Shown here one piece after another: positions 1 through 7,350 of a stretch of 47,773 nucleotides of DNA. A model generated the notes under the pieces. It saw only the letters and a program-made list of their open reading frames with translations. It made no database searches and was not told the DNA's origin. The position numbers were made by a program, and so were the translations under genes. The stretch comes from Candidatus Methylomirabilota bacterium (GTDB lineage Bacteria > Methylomirabilota > Methylomirabilia > Rokubacteriales > DASRDR01). Positions within the stretch are counted from its first letter, which is position 1, and every line of letters starts with the position of its first letter. The DNA lies in assembly GCA_036005065.1 (NCBI GenBank), contig DASYQW010000333.1:1-47773 (forward strand), in the 5' to 3' direction.

Positions 1-2
1 AG

Positions 3-1157
3 GTGCTCTTCTGCGGCGCGACCTGCACGCCGATCCCCGCCGTCCCCTTACTCGCCAACCCCCCGGTGCAGATCAATGCCACGATTCCGGCCAGCCTGCT
101 GACGACGCCGGGGGTCTACGCGGTGAGAGTCTTCAACCCCCCGCCGGGCGGGGGCCTCTCGTTCGACCAGCCCTTCACGGTCCGGGTCCCGGCGCCGCCG
201 CCTCCGGGCTACACGGTCAGCGTGCTGCCCGTCCCGACCGTGGCCGGGCATCCCGAGCACGTGACGCTGGTCGCCCCGGGCGTGGCGGCGGTCACCCTCC
301 AGGACCGGGTCCAGCTCGTGAGCCTGGCGGGCAAGAGCCTCATCGATGCGCCGATCGGCGTCCCGAGCACGGCGGGGTTCCTCGGCGACATCGACGCGGA
401 TCCGGCCCGGGGGATCTTCGTGGTGACGGACCCGGCCGGCGACACGGCGTCGGTGGTCGAGGTGAACTTCGGGGACCCCGCGGCGAGCGTGATCACCACG
501 GTTCCGGTGGGATACTTCCCCTTCGGAGTCGCGGTGAACCCGACGACCAATCAGGCCGTCGTCACCAACGTCGGCGACCTCACGCTCTCGGTCATCGACC
601 TCGGGACCAAGCAGCTCGTGCGCACCATCCCGCTGGCGGGCGCCACGAACCCGACCTACGTCGCCGTCAATCCGTCCACGAACCTCGCGGTGGTCGTGGA
701 CCAAGACTTCGTCGGCGCCAGCAGCGCGATCCTGGTCGACGTCGCGAGCGGTCAGGTCCTGAGGACCTTGCGGGTGGGCGTGGGGGCGACGCTCCCGGCG
801 GTCGATCCCGGGCTCGACGAGGCGCTGGTGGCCAACTCGCTCGATGACTCGCTCGCGCTCATCGACCTCGGCCGGCGCCGGGTCGACCGGACGATCCCCG
901 TGGGACAGCTCCCCCAGGGGGTCGCGATCGACGCCGGAGCCCACCGGGCGATGGTGGCCGACACGACCAGCAACGACATCCTGTTCGTCGACCTCCAGAC
1001 CTTCGCCCTGGGCGACGTCGTCAAGCTGGGGTCGGGGGGAGCCGAGGCTCCCTTCGACCTCGCCTGGGACGTCGCCGGGAAGGTCGCGATCGCGACCAGT
1101 GCCGCCGTCGGGCCGGTCACGCGGAACAACCTGATCCTCATCGATCTCCCCCGCTGA
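3..1157 (+). CDS. YncE-like secreted beta-propeller protein (5' end outside the window)
   Basis: The reading frame is open from the first bases of the window, so the true start lies upstream and the GTG at position 3 is only the first in-frame start-like codon. The visible 384 residues begin with an Ig/TIG-like stretch (about 1–65, ending in a Pro-rich linker). Then come five or six repeats of about 45 residues with the pattern 'V..IDL.....V.TIPVG..P.GVAVNP', for example NPTTNQAVVTN, NPSTNLAVVVD and DAGAHRAMVAD. This is typical of YncE/YVTN-family seven-bladed propellers, which are usually exported binding or scaffold proteins. No enzymatic motif is visible. Its TGA stop overlaps a CTG that may start the next gene. 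The family assignment rests on repeat pattern only; ligand and function are unknown. Confidence 0.8.
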   Translation: MLFCGATCTPIPAVPLLANPPVQINATIPASLLTTPGVYAVRVFNPPPGGGLSFDQPFTVRVPAPPPPGYTVSVLPVPTVAGHPEHVTLVAPGVAAVTLQDRVQLVSLAGKSLIDAPIGVPSTAGFLGDIDADPARGIFVVTDPAGDTASVVEVNFGDPAASVITTVPVGYFPFGVAVNPTTNQAVVTNVGDLTLSVIDLGTKQLVRTIPLAGATNPTYVAVNPSTNLAVVVDQDFVGASSAILVDVASGQVLRTLRVGVGATLPAVDPGLDEALVANSLDDSLALIDLGRRRVDRTIPVGQLPQGVAIDAGAHRAMVADTTSNDILFVDLQTFALGDVVKLGSGGAEAPFDLAWDVAGKVAIATSAAVGPVTRNNLILIDLPR

Positions 1158-2197
1158 CCTCGTCGGCCACCGACGCCGCGACGCTGCTCCTCTGCTCGGC
1201 GGCGCTGGAGACGGCCGACGCGTCGGCGCTGACGCGGGCGCTGAGCGCCCCGCTCGATCCCGACGTCCTGGTGGCTGCCCTCCGCCGGCGGCGAGTCGGC
1301 CCCCTCGCCTATTCGATCCTCCGCCGCCTCGGCGGGCCACCCGGGTTGCTGGCGTCGCTCGAATCCGACTACTACGGCGCCGCCCGGCGGCATGCCGCGC
1401 TCTCGCGTCAGCTCGCCGAACTCCTCGACGCCCTCCGGGCGGCTTCCGTCCCCGTTCTCGTCCTCAAGGGCATGGCGCTGGCCGAGCCCGTCTACGGGAA
1501 CCCGGCCCTGCGTCCGATGGAGGACATCGACCTGCTCGTCCGGCGCCACGATGTCCCCCGAGCCCGCACGGCGCTCGAGCCGCTGGGATACGCCGCGCCG
1601 TACGCCGAGCAGGACCTCGATCGGCGCGCCGCCACGGTGCTGGTGCCGTCGGCGACCCCCTCCGCGCGGGCGGTGGTCGATCTCCACTGGGCACTGGTCG
1701 ACGCGAAGTCGGGCCCGACGGCAGGCCGCTGGGCCGATGGCGTCTGGGAGCGGGCCCGCGCGGTCACGCTCGGCGGGAGCGCGGCCCGGACGCTGTCGCC
1801 CGGCGACGCCGTGATCCACGCGTGCGTTCACCTGGCCGTGAACCACGGGCTCCAGGGGCTGCTCTGGTACTGCGACCTCGCGATGATGGCCAGAGCGTGG
1901 CAGGGCGACCTCGACTGGGCGGACCTGGCGGCCCGGGTGGCGGACGCGCGGCTGACGGGCGCCGTCTACGCCGCGCTCGCCGGCGCGCGGTCCACGGTCG
2001 GCCTCGACGTCCCCGTCTCCGTGCTGGCCCGCCTGCGCCCGCGCTCAGGGCGCATCGCGCTGCTCGAGCGCTGGCTCCTCCCCCGGATCGCCACGCTCGG
2101 CTCGATCCCGTACCAGGACTACCTGGTGCCGCTCTTCCTGCTCGACCGGGGGCGCGACGTCATGTCGCTGGGACTCCGGCGCCTTCGAGGTCGGTGA
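1154..2197 (+). CDS. NTP_transf_5-type nucleotidyltransferase family protein
   Basis: The segment LKGMALAEPVYG followed by RPMEDIDLLV is the hallmark of the uncharacterised nucleotidyltransferase family PF14907, with the two Asp of EDIDL as probable metal ligands. The protein would be about 347 aa from the start chosen here. The first ATG/GTG/TTG in frame is the GTG at 1271. However, the frame upstream is open and reads LLLCSAALETADASALTRA, which looks like the normal hydrophobic N-terminus of this family. The only start-like codon before it is CTG at 1154, overlapping the preceding stop as CTGA, so the exact start is uncertain. The 3' end overlaps the convergent methyltransferase gene by 38 bp. 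Members of this family often sit beside polysaccharide or peptide-modification genes; substrate unknown. Confidence 0.75.
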   Translation: MTSSATDAATLLLCSAALETADASALTRALSAPLDPDVLVAALRRRRVGPLAYSILRRLGGPPGLLASLESDYYGAARRHAALSRQLAELLDALRAASVPVLVLKGMALAEPVYGNPALRPMEDIDLLVRRHDVPRARTALEPLGYAAPYAEQDLDRRAATVLVPSATPSARAVVDLHWALVDAKSGPTAGRWADGVWERARAVTLGGSAARTLSPGDAVIHACVHLAVNHGLQGLLWYCDLAMMARAWQGDLDWADLAARVADARLTGAVYAALAGARSTVGLDVPVSVLARLRPRSGRIALLERWLLPRIATLGSIPYQDYLVPLFLLDRGRDVMSLGLRRLRGR

Positions 2198-2975
2198 GGG
2201 CCGCCAGGCCCGCGTTCGGATCGTGGAAGAGAGAGACGAGGCCGGCCGCGCGCACCTCCTGTTCGAACTCAGCCGCCGGGAACCGGTGCTCGTAGTGCCC
2301 GAGCGCTCTTCCGTGAGGCGCGACGCGGAAGACGTCACCGTACTCCGGGCGCCAGTCCGCGCCGCTGAGCCAGGCGACGAGTTGCGTCAGCCGCATCGGG
2401 AGTCGACTCGGCGGGGGCTGGGCCACGAAATAGCTCACCACGATGCGGCCGCCCGGATTCAATGCCGCCGTGACCTTCCGGAGCGTGTCGATCCGGACCC
2501 GGGACTGCGGGACGTAGCTGTAGCAGTGGTTGGCGAAGATGACCACATCGAAGCGTGAGGCGAGGGGAAGCGTCTCGATCGCGCCCGTGATGAGCTGGGT
2601 GGCCAGCCCACGGTCACTTAAGGTCCGGCGGGCGACCGTGATGGCCCGGGGAGACAGGTCGAGGCCGACCGCCCGATAACCGCTCTCGAGCAGGGCCAGC
2701 AACTCCCGTCCAGTCCCGCATCCGACCACCAGAATGTCGTCCTCGCGCTTCACGAGCCGCAGGTAGAGATCCCGCTCCCAGAACGTCAGGCCGGACGCGA
2801 TGTAGGCCTGGGAGTCATTGGCGTCCGCCTCGTCCCACTCGCTCCGGATGGCCTGACGGAGCTCCTCGAGCCGGACCGTGCCGGCCGCCGCGTAGGAGGG
2901 CAGCGCCGCGGCCCGCTCGAGGAGGCGCCCCAGCCGGGAGAGACTCGAGAAGACGGCGTCGCGGAGGAGTCCCAC
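2160..2975 (-). CDS. class I SAM-dependent methyltransferase
   Basis: A 271-aa protein with a Rossmann methyltransferase core. Motif I is ILVVGCGTGRE (about residues 81–91), the acidic residue after strand 2 is in VGLDLS (D106), and motif IV-like FDVVIFANH lies near 142–150, followed by NPGGRIVVSYF. The N-terminal 75 residues are helical and may cap the substrate site. It is the last gene of the leftward run GYD–hutU–amidohydrolase–methyltransferase, 45 bp after the amidohydrolase stop. Co-transcription is likely but no metabolic link to histidine breakdown is evident. The target (small molecule or protein) cannot be read from the sequence. Confidence 0.85.
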   Translation of the reverse strand: MGLLRDAVFSSLSRLGRLLERAAALPSYAAAGTVRLEELRQAIRSEWDEADANDSQAYIASGLTFWERDLYLRLVKREDDILVVGCGTGRELLALLESGYRAVGLDLSPRAITVARRTLSDRGLATQLITGAIETLPLASRFDVVIFANHCYSYVPQSRVRIDTLRKVTAALNPGGRIVVSYFVAQPPPSRLPMRLTQLVAWLSGADWRPEYGDVFRVAPHGRALGHYEHRFPAAEFEQEVRAAGLVSLFHDPNAGLAALTDLEGAGVPAT

Positions 2976-3020
2976 CCGATCAGGCGCCGAGGGGCCCGAG
3001 ACGCACGGCCGGCGCCGCTC

Positions 3021-4364
3021 TCATGCCCGCCAGTCCCGGGTCAGGTCCCGCACCGACGCCAGGAGCGCCCCTTCGTCCGCGGTGGCGAGGCGGCCCTGGC
3101 GGACGACCGGGGCGCCGTGCACCCACACGTCGGTGATCGCCTGCGGCGAGAGGGCATAGACGACGCTCTTGAGCAGCCGGGTCGGGGGATGGAGCGAGGG
3201 GTGGCCGAGGTCGAGCGCCACCAGGTCGGCGAGCTGCCCGGGCGCCACCTCTCCCAGGGGCAGCCCCAGCACCTCGCCGCCACCCGCCGTGCCGAGCCGG
3301 AACGCCTCCTCGGCGGTGAACACGGTGCCGTCGAGGTGGGTGACCTTCTGGAGGAGCGCGGCCATCCGCATCTCCTCGAAGACCGACAGCCGGTTGTTCG
3401 TGCAGCCTCCGTCGGTGCCGAGCGCCACCGGGATCCCGAGGGCTCGCATCTCGCGGAGCTTGGTGACGCCGTCACCCAGGATCATGTTGGACGACGGGCA
3501 ATAGGCGACGCGCGCCCCGCGCTCGGCCATCAGGCGAAGCTCGCCCTCGTCGAGCCAGACGCAGTGGACCGCGATCGTGCGCGGGCCGAGAACCCCGAGC
3601 GTGTCGAGGTAGCGGACCGGCGTCAGGCCGTGCCGCCGCTCGACCTCGACGCGCTCGGCCCGGTACTCGGCCACGTGAATGTGAAACGGGACCCCCGCCG
3701 CCTCGGCGATCTCGGCGCCGGCCCGGATCATCTCGGGGGAGGCGCCGTGGAGGCTGTGCGGGGCGGGCTGCACCGTGACCGTCGAGTCCCCGGCGCAGGC
3801 CGCCATCAGCGCGCGGCAGCGGGCCGCCGCGTCGGCCGGCGTCTCGCGGTACTCGGGTGGCGCCCCCGTCCAGTCGTAGAACGCGCGGGCCAGGACCAGC
3901 CGGATCCCGACCCGCCGGGCGGCGTGGATCACCGCCTCCGCGTTCGCATTGCCGCCGGCCTGGATGTAGAAGAAGTCCACGACGGTCGTGATCCCGTGCC
4001 GGAGCATCTCGGCGAAGGCGAAGGCGGCGCCGATCTCGATCCCCCGCGCGTCGAGCCGCCGCGAGAAGGGGTAGAGCACGCGGTCCCGCCAGCTCATGAA
4101 GTCGAGATCGTCGCCGAGCCCCCGCAGGAGCGACTGGAACGAATGAGCGTGGGCGTTGACGCCGCCCGGCAGGAGGACCCTCCCGGGAAGCGCCACGGCG
4201 GTGGTCCGGGTCTCGGGGGCCACGGCCGCGCGCGGCCCGGCGGCGGCGATGCGCCCGTCGGCGATCGCAACCGCCCAGTCCGGGTGAAAGGCGCCCCCGC
4301 TGTAGCAGAGCTCCGGAACGAGGATCAGCGAGTCAGCGGGAGGCCTCGCGGCCGCCGGGGTCAC
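3021..4364 (-). CDS. amidohydrolase, HutF/SsnA/8-oxoguanine deaminase-like
   Basis: A 447-aa metal-dependent hydrolase of the amidohydrolase superfamily. Metal-binding HAH lies at H72/H74 (NAHAHSFQ), followed by FMSWRD, then HIHVAE, a VHC histidine, and the late catalytic Asp in GTDGGCTNN. The [11 protein letters not shown] combination is close to formimidoylglutamate deiminase (HutF), while [12 protein letters not shown] is shared with the MtaD/SsnA/8-oxoguanine deaminase branch. The start codon overlaps the hutU stop by 4 bp, which implies translational coupling. That suggests a deaminase step downstream of urocanate, plausibly formimidoylglutamate to formylglutamate. No imidazolonepropionase gene is present here, so substrate assignment from context is tentative. 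Confidence 0.82.
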   Translation of the reverse strand: MTPAAARPPADSLILVPELCYSGGAFHPDWAVAIADGRIAAAGPRAAVAPETRTTAVALPGRVLLPGGVNAHAHSFQSLLRGLGDDLDFMSWRDRVLYPFSRRLDARGIEIGAAFAFAEMLRHGITTVVDFFYIQAGGNANAEAVIHAARRVGIRLVLARAFYDWTGAPPEYRETPADAAARCRALMAACAGDSTVTVQPAPHSLHGASPEMIRAGAEIAEAAGVPFHIHVAEYRAERVEVERRHGLTPVRYLDTLGVLGPRTIAVHCVWLDEGELRLMAERGARVAYCPSSNMILGDGVTKLREMRALGIPVALGTDGGCTNNRLSVFEEMRMAALLQKVTHLDGTVFTAEEAFRLGTAGGGEVLGLPLGEVAPGQLADLVALDLGHPSLHPPTRLLKSVVYALSPQAITDVWVHGAPVVRQGRLATADEGALLASVRDLTRDWRA

Positions 4365-6016
4365 GTGAGGCCGGGAATCTGGAGCCCGTGACGCCGCGCG
4401 GCGGCCACCGCCTCCGGATACCCGGCGTCCGCGTGGCGGACGATGCCGGTCCCGGGGTCGGTCGTCAGCACGCGCTCGAGCCGGGCCGCCGTGGCCGGCG
4501 AGCCGTCGGCCACCACGACCATGCCCGCGTGGAGCGCGTAGCCGATGCCCACGCCCCCGCCGTGATGCACGGAGATCCAGTGCGCCCCGGCCACGGCGTT
4601 CAGGAGCGCGTTGAGGACCGGCCAGTCGGCGATCGCGTCGGACCCGTCCCGCATCGCCTCGGTCTCCCGGTAGGGCGAAGCGACCGAGCCCGCGTCGAGA
4701 TGGTCCCGGCCGATCACGATCGGCGCCTTCACGCGGCCCGAAGCCACCAGCTCGTTGAAGATCGCGCCGGCGCGGGCCCGCTCCCCGTAGCCGAGCCAGC
4801 AGATCCGCGCGGGCAGACCCTGGTAGGCGACGCGCTCGCCGGCCAGGCGAAGCCAGCGGGTGAGGTGCGGGTCGTCAGAAAAGGCCTCGATGAGCGCCCG
4901 GTCGGTGACCGCGATGTCGTCAGGCTCCCCCGAGAGGGCGACCCAGCGGAACGGGCCTTTGCCTTCGCAGAACAGCGGGCGGATGAAGGCCGGGACGAAC
5001 CCCGGAAAGGCGTAGGCATCATGCACCCCCGCCTGGAAGGCCTCGGTCCGGATGTTGTTCCCGTAGTCGAAGACCACCGCGCCGGCCCGCTGAAAGTCGA
5101 GCATCGCCTGGACGTGGATCGCCACCGACGCCCGGGCCCGGCGGAGATATTCCTCGGGATCCCGGGCTCGCAGGTCGCGGGCCGCGTCGACCGAGAGCCC
5201 GCGCGGCACGTAGCCCGTGAGGAGGTCGTGGGCGGCGGTCTGGTCGGTGACGATCGGCGGGGTGATTCCGCGACGCACCAGCTCGGGGTAGACGTCGGCC
5301 GCGTTCCCGCAGAGCCCGATGGAGCGCGCCTCGCGCCTCATGCAGGCCGCGTCCACTTCCCGGAGCGCGCCGTCGAGGTCATCGACGGCCGTGTCGAGGT
5401 AGCGCGTCTTCAGACGCCGCTCGATCCGCTCCGGGTCGACCTCGACGCACAGCGCGACCCCGTCGTTCAGGGTGATGGCCAGGGGCTGGGCGCCGCCCAT
5501 CCCCCCGAGGCCCGCCGTCAGGACCCATCGGCCCCGGAGCGAGCCGCCGAAGTGCTTCCGGGCGCACGCCCCGAACGTCTCGTAGGTGCCCTGGAGGATG
5601 CCCTGGGTCCCGATGTAGATCCACGAGCCCGCGGTCATCTGCCCGTACATCGTGAGCCCCAGGGCCTCGAGCCGCCGGAACTCGTCCCAGGTGGCCCAGG
5701 CCGGAACCAGCAGCGCGTTGGCGATGAGGACGCGGGGGGCGTCCTCGGTCGTGCGGAAGATCCCGACGGGTTTGCCCGACTGTACCAGGAGGGTCTCGTC
5801 GTCGCCCAGCGTGGTGAGACAGCTGACCAGCCGGTCGAATGCCTCCCAGCTCCGGGCGGCCTTCCCCGCTCCCCCGTAGACGACGAGATCCTCGGGGCGC
5901 TCGGCCACCTCGGGGTCGAGGTTGTTCATGAGCATCCGGAGGGCCGCCTCCTGCGGCCAGCTCCGGCACGTCAGGCGGGTTCCCCGGGCAGCCCGGATCG
6001 GTCCGCGCGTGGCCAT
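4361..6016 (-). CDS. hutU: urocanate hydratase
   Basis: Urocanase, 551 aa, the normal family length. It converts urocanate to imidazolonepropionate with tightly bound NAD+ as electrophile, the second step of histidine degradation in the cytoplasm. Visible family features are the Gly-rich dinucleotide segment [11 protein letters not shown] (about 170–180), the block [17 protein letters not shown] with Cys350, and the urocanase signature [16 protein letters not shown] (about 399–414). The ATG at 6016 is preceded by AAGGAG at a 6-nt spacing. The gene follows a GYD-domain gene by 71 bp and overlaps the amidohydrolase start by 4 bp. hutH and hutI are not in the window, so the pathway must be split between loci or this locus is partial. 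Confidence 0.97.
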   Translation of the reverse strand: MATRGPIRAARGTRLTCRSWPQEAALRMLMNNLDPEVAERPEDLVVYGGAGKAARSWEAFDRLVSCLTTLGDDETLLVQSGKPVGIFRTTEDAPRVLIANALLVPAWATWDEFRRLEALGLTMYGQMTAGSWIYIGTQGILQGTYETFGACARKHFGGSLRGRWVLTAGLGGMGGAQPLAITLNDGVALCVEVDPERIERRLKTRYLDTAVDDLDGALREVDAACMRREARSIGLCGNAADVYPELVRRGITPPIVTDQTAAHDLLTGYVPRGLSVDAARDLRARDPEEYLRRARASVAIHVQAMLDFQRAGAVVFDYGNNIRTEAFQAGVHDAYAFPGFVPAFIRPLFCEGKGPFRWVALSGEPDDIAVTDRALIEAFSDDPHLTRWLRLAGERVAYQGLPARICWLGYGERARAGAIFNELVASGRVKAPIVIGRDHLDAGSVASPYRETEAMRDGSDAIADWPVLNALLNAVAGAHWISVHHGGGVGIGYALHAGMVVVADGSPATAARLERVLTTDPGTGIVRHADAGYPEAVAAARRHGLQIPGLT

Positions 6017-6066
6017 GGGCGCTCCTTCGCGTGCGGGCGCGGGGTCGGTGAGGCGCGGGGCGGGTC

Positions 6067-6082
6067 GGGCGGCGCGCCGCCC
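6067..6082. repeat. 16-bp perfect GC palindrome between the GYD gene and hutU
   Basis: GGGCGGCGCGCCGCCC is self-complementary and lies in the 71-bp gap upstream of hutU. It could be an operator half-pair or an RNA hairpin modulating readthrough. With this GC content a chance palindrome is possible, so function is only suggested by position. Confidence 0.3.
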
Positions 6083-6087
6083 CGGGA

Positions 6088-6417
6088 TCAGCGCCGGCGA
6101 CGGGCTCCGCCGCGGCCGTTTCCGGCCGGACGACCCGCGAGGCGCTTGATGAACGTGTCGACCGGAATGGCCGCCATCGTCATCATCTGCACCGAGCCCC
6201 GCGCGCCGAGCTCCATTGAGACCTTCGCGATGGTCTCGTTGTCCGGCGCCTCCACGACGGTGACGAAGTCATACGGGCCGAGGACGGCGTACTGGGCGAG
6301 GACCTTGACGCCCATCCGCCCGACCTCCTCGTTGACCTTCCGGATCGACCCCGGCAGCTTCCGGATGACCTTCCGGCCGGTCTCCGACAGCGTCGACAGC
6401 ATGATGTAGAGCGCCAT
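6088..6417 (-). CDS. GYD domain-containing protein
   Basis: A 109-aa protein matching the GYD family (PF08734). It has the alternating pattern [18 protein letters not shown], then [24 protein letters not shown], then [13 protein letters not shown], with a basic tail. GYD proteins form small ferredoxin-like alpha/beta folds of unknown biochemical function. The start is taken at the second of two adjacent start codons (ATG 6417 rather than GTG 6420) because GGAGGG then lies at a proper 6-nt distance. It is the first gene of the leftward hutU operon and has a promoter-like TACAAT just upstream. Its role in histidine degradation is unknown. Confidence 0.85.
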   Translation of the reverse strand: MALYIMLSTLSETGRKVIRKLPGSIRKVNEEVGRMGVKVLAQYAVLGPYDFVTVVEAPDNETIAKVSMELGARGSVQMMTMAAIPVDTFIKRLAGRPAGNGRGGARRRR

Positions 6418-6449
6418 CACCGACCCTCCTCTCGGGTGTGCGGAGCCTT

Positions 6450-6455
6450 ATTGTA
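6450..6455 (-). promoter_or_regulatory. -10-like element for the GYD–hutU operon
   Basis: On the minus strand TACAAT (5 of 6 matches to the sigma-70 -10 consensus) would start transcription near 6443, about 25 nt before the ATG at 6417 and just ahead of its ribosome site. No convincing -35 box is visible at the standard distance, so this is a moderate call. Confidence 0.4.
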
Positions 6456-6549
6456 CACCGGGTTGCGTGACCCCGCCATGTGATGAGACCGACCCGCGCG
6501 ACGGCGATCCGGGAAGGAGTCGGCCTGGCGAGCCTGGTGAGCGCGTCCC

Positions 6550-6580
6550 TTGACAGGGATTCGACCCGCGTCCCAAGATA
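6550..6580 (+). promoter_or_regulatory. possible promoter of the prepilin gene
   Basis: A perfect TTGACA (6550–6555) is followed, at a longer than ideal spacing, by the A/T-rich AAGATA. The prepilin ribosome site GAGGAGGG lies about 20 nt further on. The -35 is exact but the -10 is weak. Confidence 0.35.
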
Positions 6581-6608
6581 GCGCGACCGCTCCCTGAGGA
6601 GGGAACGC

Positions 6609-7001
6609 GTGGCGTCGACCGGCGGACGAACGGGCAGGTGGCCGGGCGGTGGCGAGCGAGGCGTGGGCCTCGTCGAGATCGCCATCTTGCTGGTCGTGCT
6701 CGCGATCGTGGGCTCTGTCCTGTACGCGTACCTCGGCTCGACGCAGAAGACGCTCGAGACGATCCAGAAGGAGCGCCCGCTCTCCCAGGCACGGCTCACG
6801 GCCGACCGCGCCACCCTGGCGGCCATCCGCAGCTCGCTCCAGATCTATTACGCCCAGAACGGGCAGTGGCCGGCGAGCAAGGATGCCGTGGCAGCGCTGC
6901 TGAGCCCGCCGCCGAACTTCCAGTGCGACGGGAACGACTACACCTACGATCCCGGCAGCGGGCAGGTCGGCCTCATGATCGACGACTCCTCCCGCTGCTA
7001 G
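6609..7001 (+). CDS. type IV pilin-like protein with class III signal peptide
   Basis: A 130-aa prepilin. A 15-residue basic leader ends ERG, followed by VGLVEIAILLVVLAIVGSVLY. This is the class III (prepilin peptidase) site with cleavage after Gly18, Glu at mature position +5, and a hydrophobic N-terminal helix. The rest, with IYYAQNGQWP and a C-terminal Cys pair (FQCDG and SSRC), fits a minor pilin or major pseudopilin. The GTG start is supported by GAGGAGGG 5 nt upstream. The leader is unusually long and Gly-rich. No prepilin peptidase, platform or secretin gene is nearby. The TAG stop sits exactly at the left end of a MITE-like element, but the sequence on the far side would restore TAG, so the protein is not truncated by the insertion. 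Confidence 0.88.
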   Translation: MASTGGRTGRWPGGGERGVGLVEIAILLVVLAIVGSVLYAYLGSTQKTLETIQKERPLSQARLTADRATLAAIRSSLQIYYAQNGQWPASKDAVAALLSPPPNFQCDGNDYTYDPGSGQVGLMIDDSSRC

Positions 7002-7020
7002 GAGCCTGTCGGAGTAACCC

Positions 7021-7140
7021 CGGCGCCGACCACCGAGCGCGTGGTGCATCGAGGAGTGCTCCGAGCGGCGGCTTCGCCGCCGCAACCCCTCCTGGGGGAG
7101 GTTTGGGAGGGGGCCGTCGAGGCCCCCTCCCATCTACTAG
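7021..7140 (+). repeat. hairpin repeat, copy 1 (120 bp)
   Basis: This block differs from 47381–47500 at only 3 of 120 positions by direct comparison. It begins CGGCGCCGACCACCGAGCG, contains the small hairpin GGCGGCTTCGCCGCC and ends in a long G/C stem and CATCTACTAG. Confidence 0.9.
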
Positions 7141-7173
7141 ACAATGGGAGGGGGCCTCCGCGGCCCCCTCCCA
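7105..7173. terminator. paired GC hairpins, likely bidirectional terminator
   Basis: Two strong stem-loops stand side by side. The first has an 11-bp stem GGGAGGGGGCC at 7105–7115 with 7121–7131. The second has a 12-bp stem at 7145–7156 with 7162–7173. They lie between convergent genes and their arms are complementary to each other, so they may form one larger structure. No T-tract follows, so termination is inferred from position and stem strength. Confidence 0.5.
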
Positions 7174-7230
7174 GACCCACCCCCAAGAGTCGGTTGCGCG
7201 GGCAAAGCCCGCGCTCGGAGCGGAACACCA
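7141..7230 (-). repeat. hairpin repeat, copy 2, inverted and diverged
   Basis: Read on the minus strand this segment repeats the layout of copy 1: CCGCTCCGAGCGCGGGC...GCCCGCG, a C-rich spacer, then the GGAGGGGGCC stem. It is more diverged in the small hairpin and together with copy 1 makes the element 6999–7282 an imperfect inverted repeat. Confidence 0.65.
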
Positions 7231-7350
7231 ACCGTGGACGGTTGGGCGAGCCGTTGCGCCTGGTTACCCCGACAGGCTCCTAGGGCCCTCGGAGCGGGGC
7301 TCCGCCACCGGTCGGGTAACCGCGTGGCGCGTGGTCAACCTTGCAGCCTC

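Larger units (their letters stand above)
6999..7282. mobile_element. MITE-like 284-bp element with terminal inverted repeats
   Basis: The ends are inverted copies over 21 bp with one mismatch: TAGGAGCCTGTCGG... at 6999–7019 and ...CCGACAGGCTCCTA at 7262–7282. A TA dinucleotide borders each outer edge, which would fit a TA target duplication of the Tc1/mariner–IS630 type. There is no transposase ORF inside. The interior consists of two oppositely oriented copies of the hairpin repeat family described separately (7021–7140 and about 7141–7230). It fills most of the gap between the convergent prepilin and aldehyde ferredoxin oxidoreductase genes. The transposon family is inferred only from the TA borders. 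Confidence 0.65.

Noticed and set aside
48..1340. 430-aa minus-strand ORF opposite the beta-propeller gene
   Set aside because: Arg/Pro/Gly-rich shadow typical of GC-rich DNA; the plus strand carries clear propeller repeats.
6999..7001. Idea that the MITE truncated the prepilin
   Set aside because: Joining the sequence across the TA site also yields TAG, so the original reading frame ended at the same codon.
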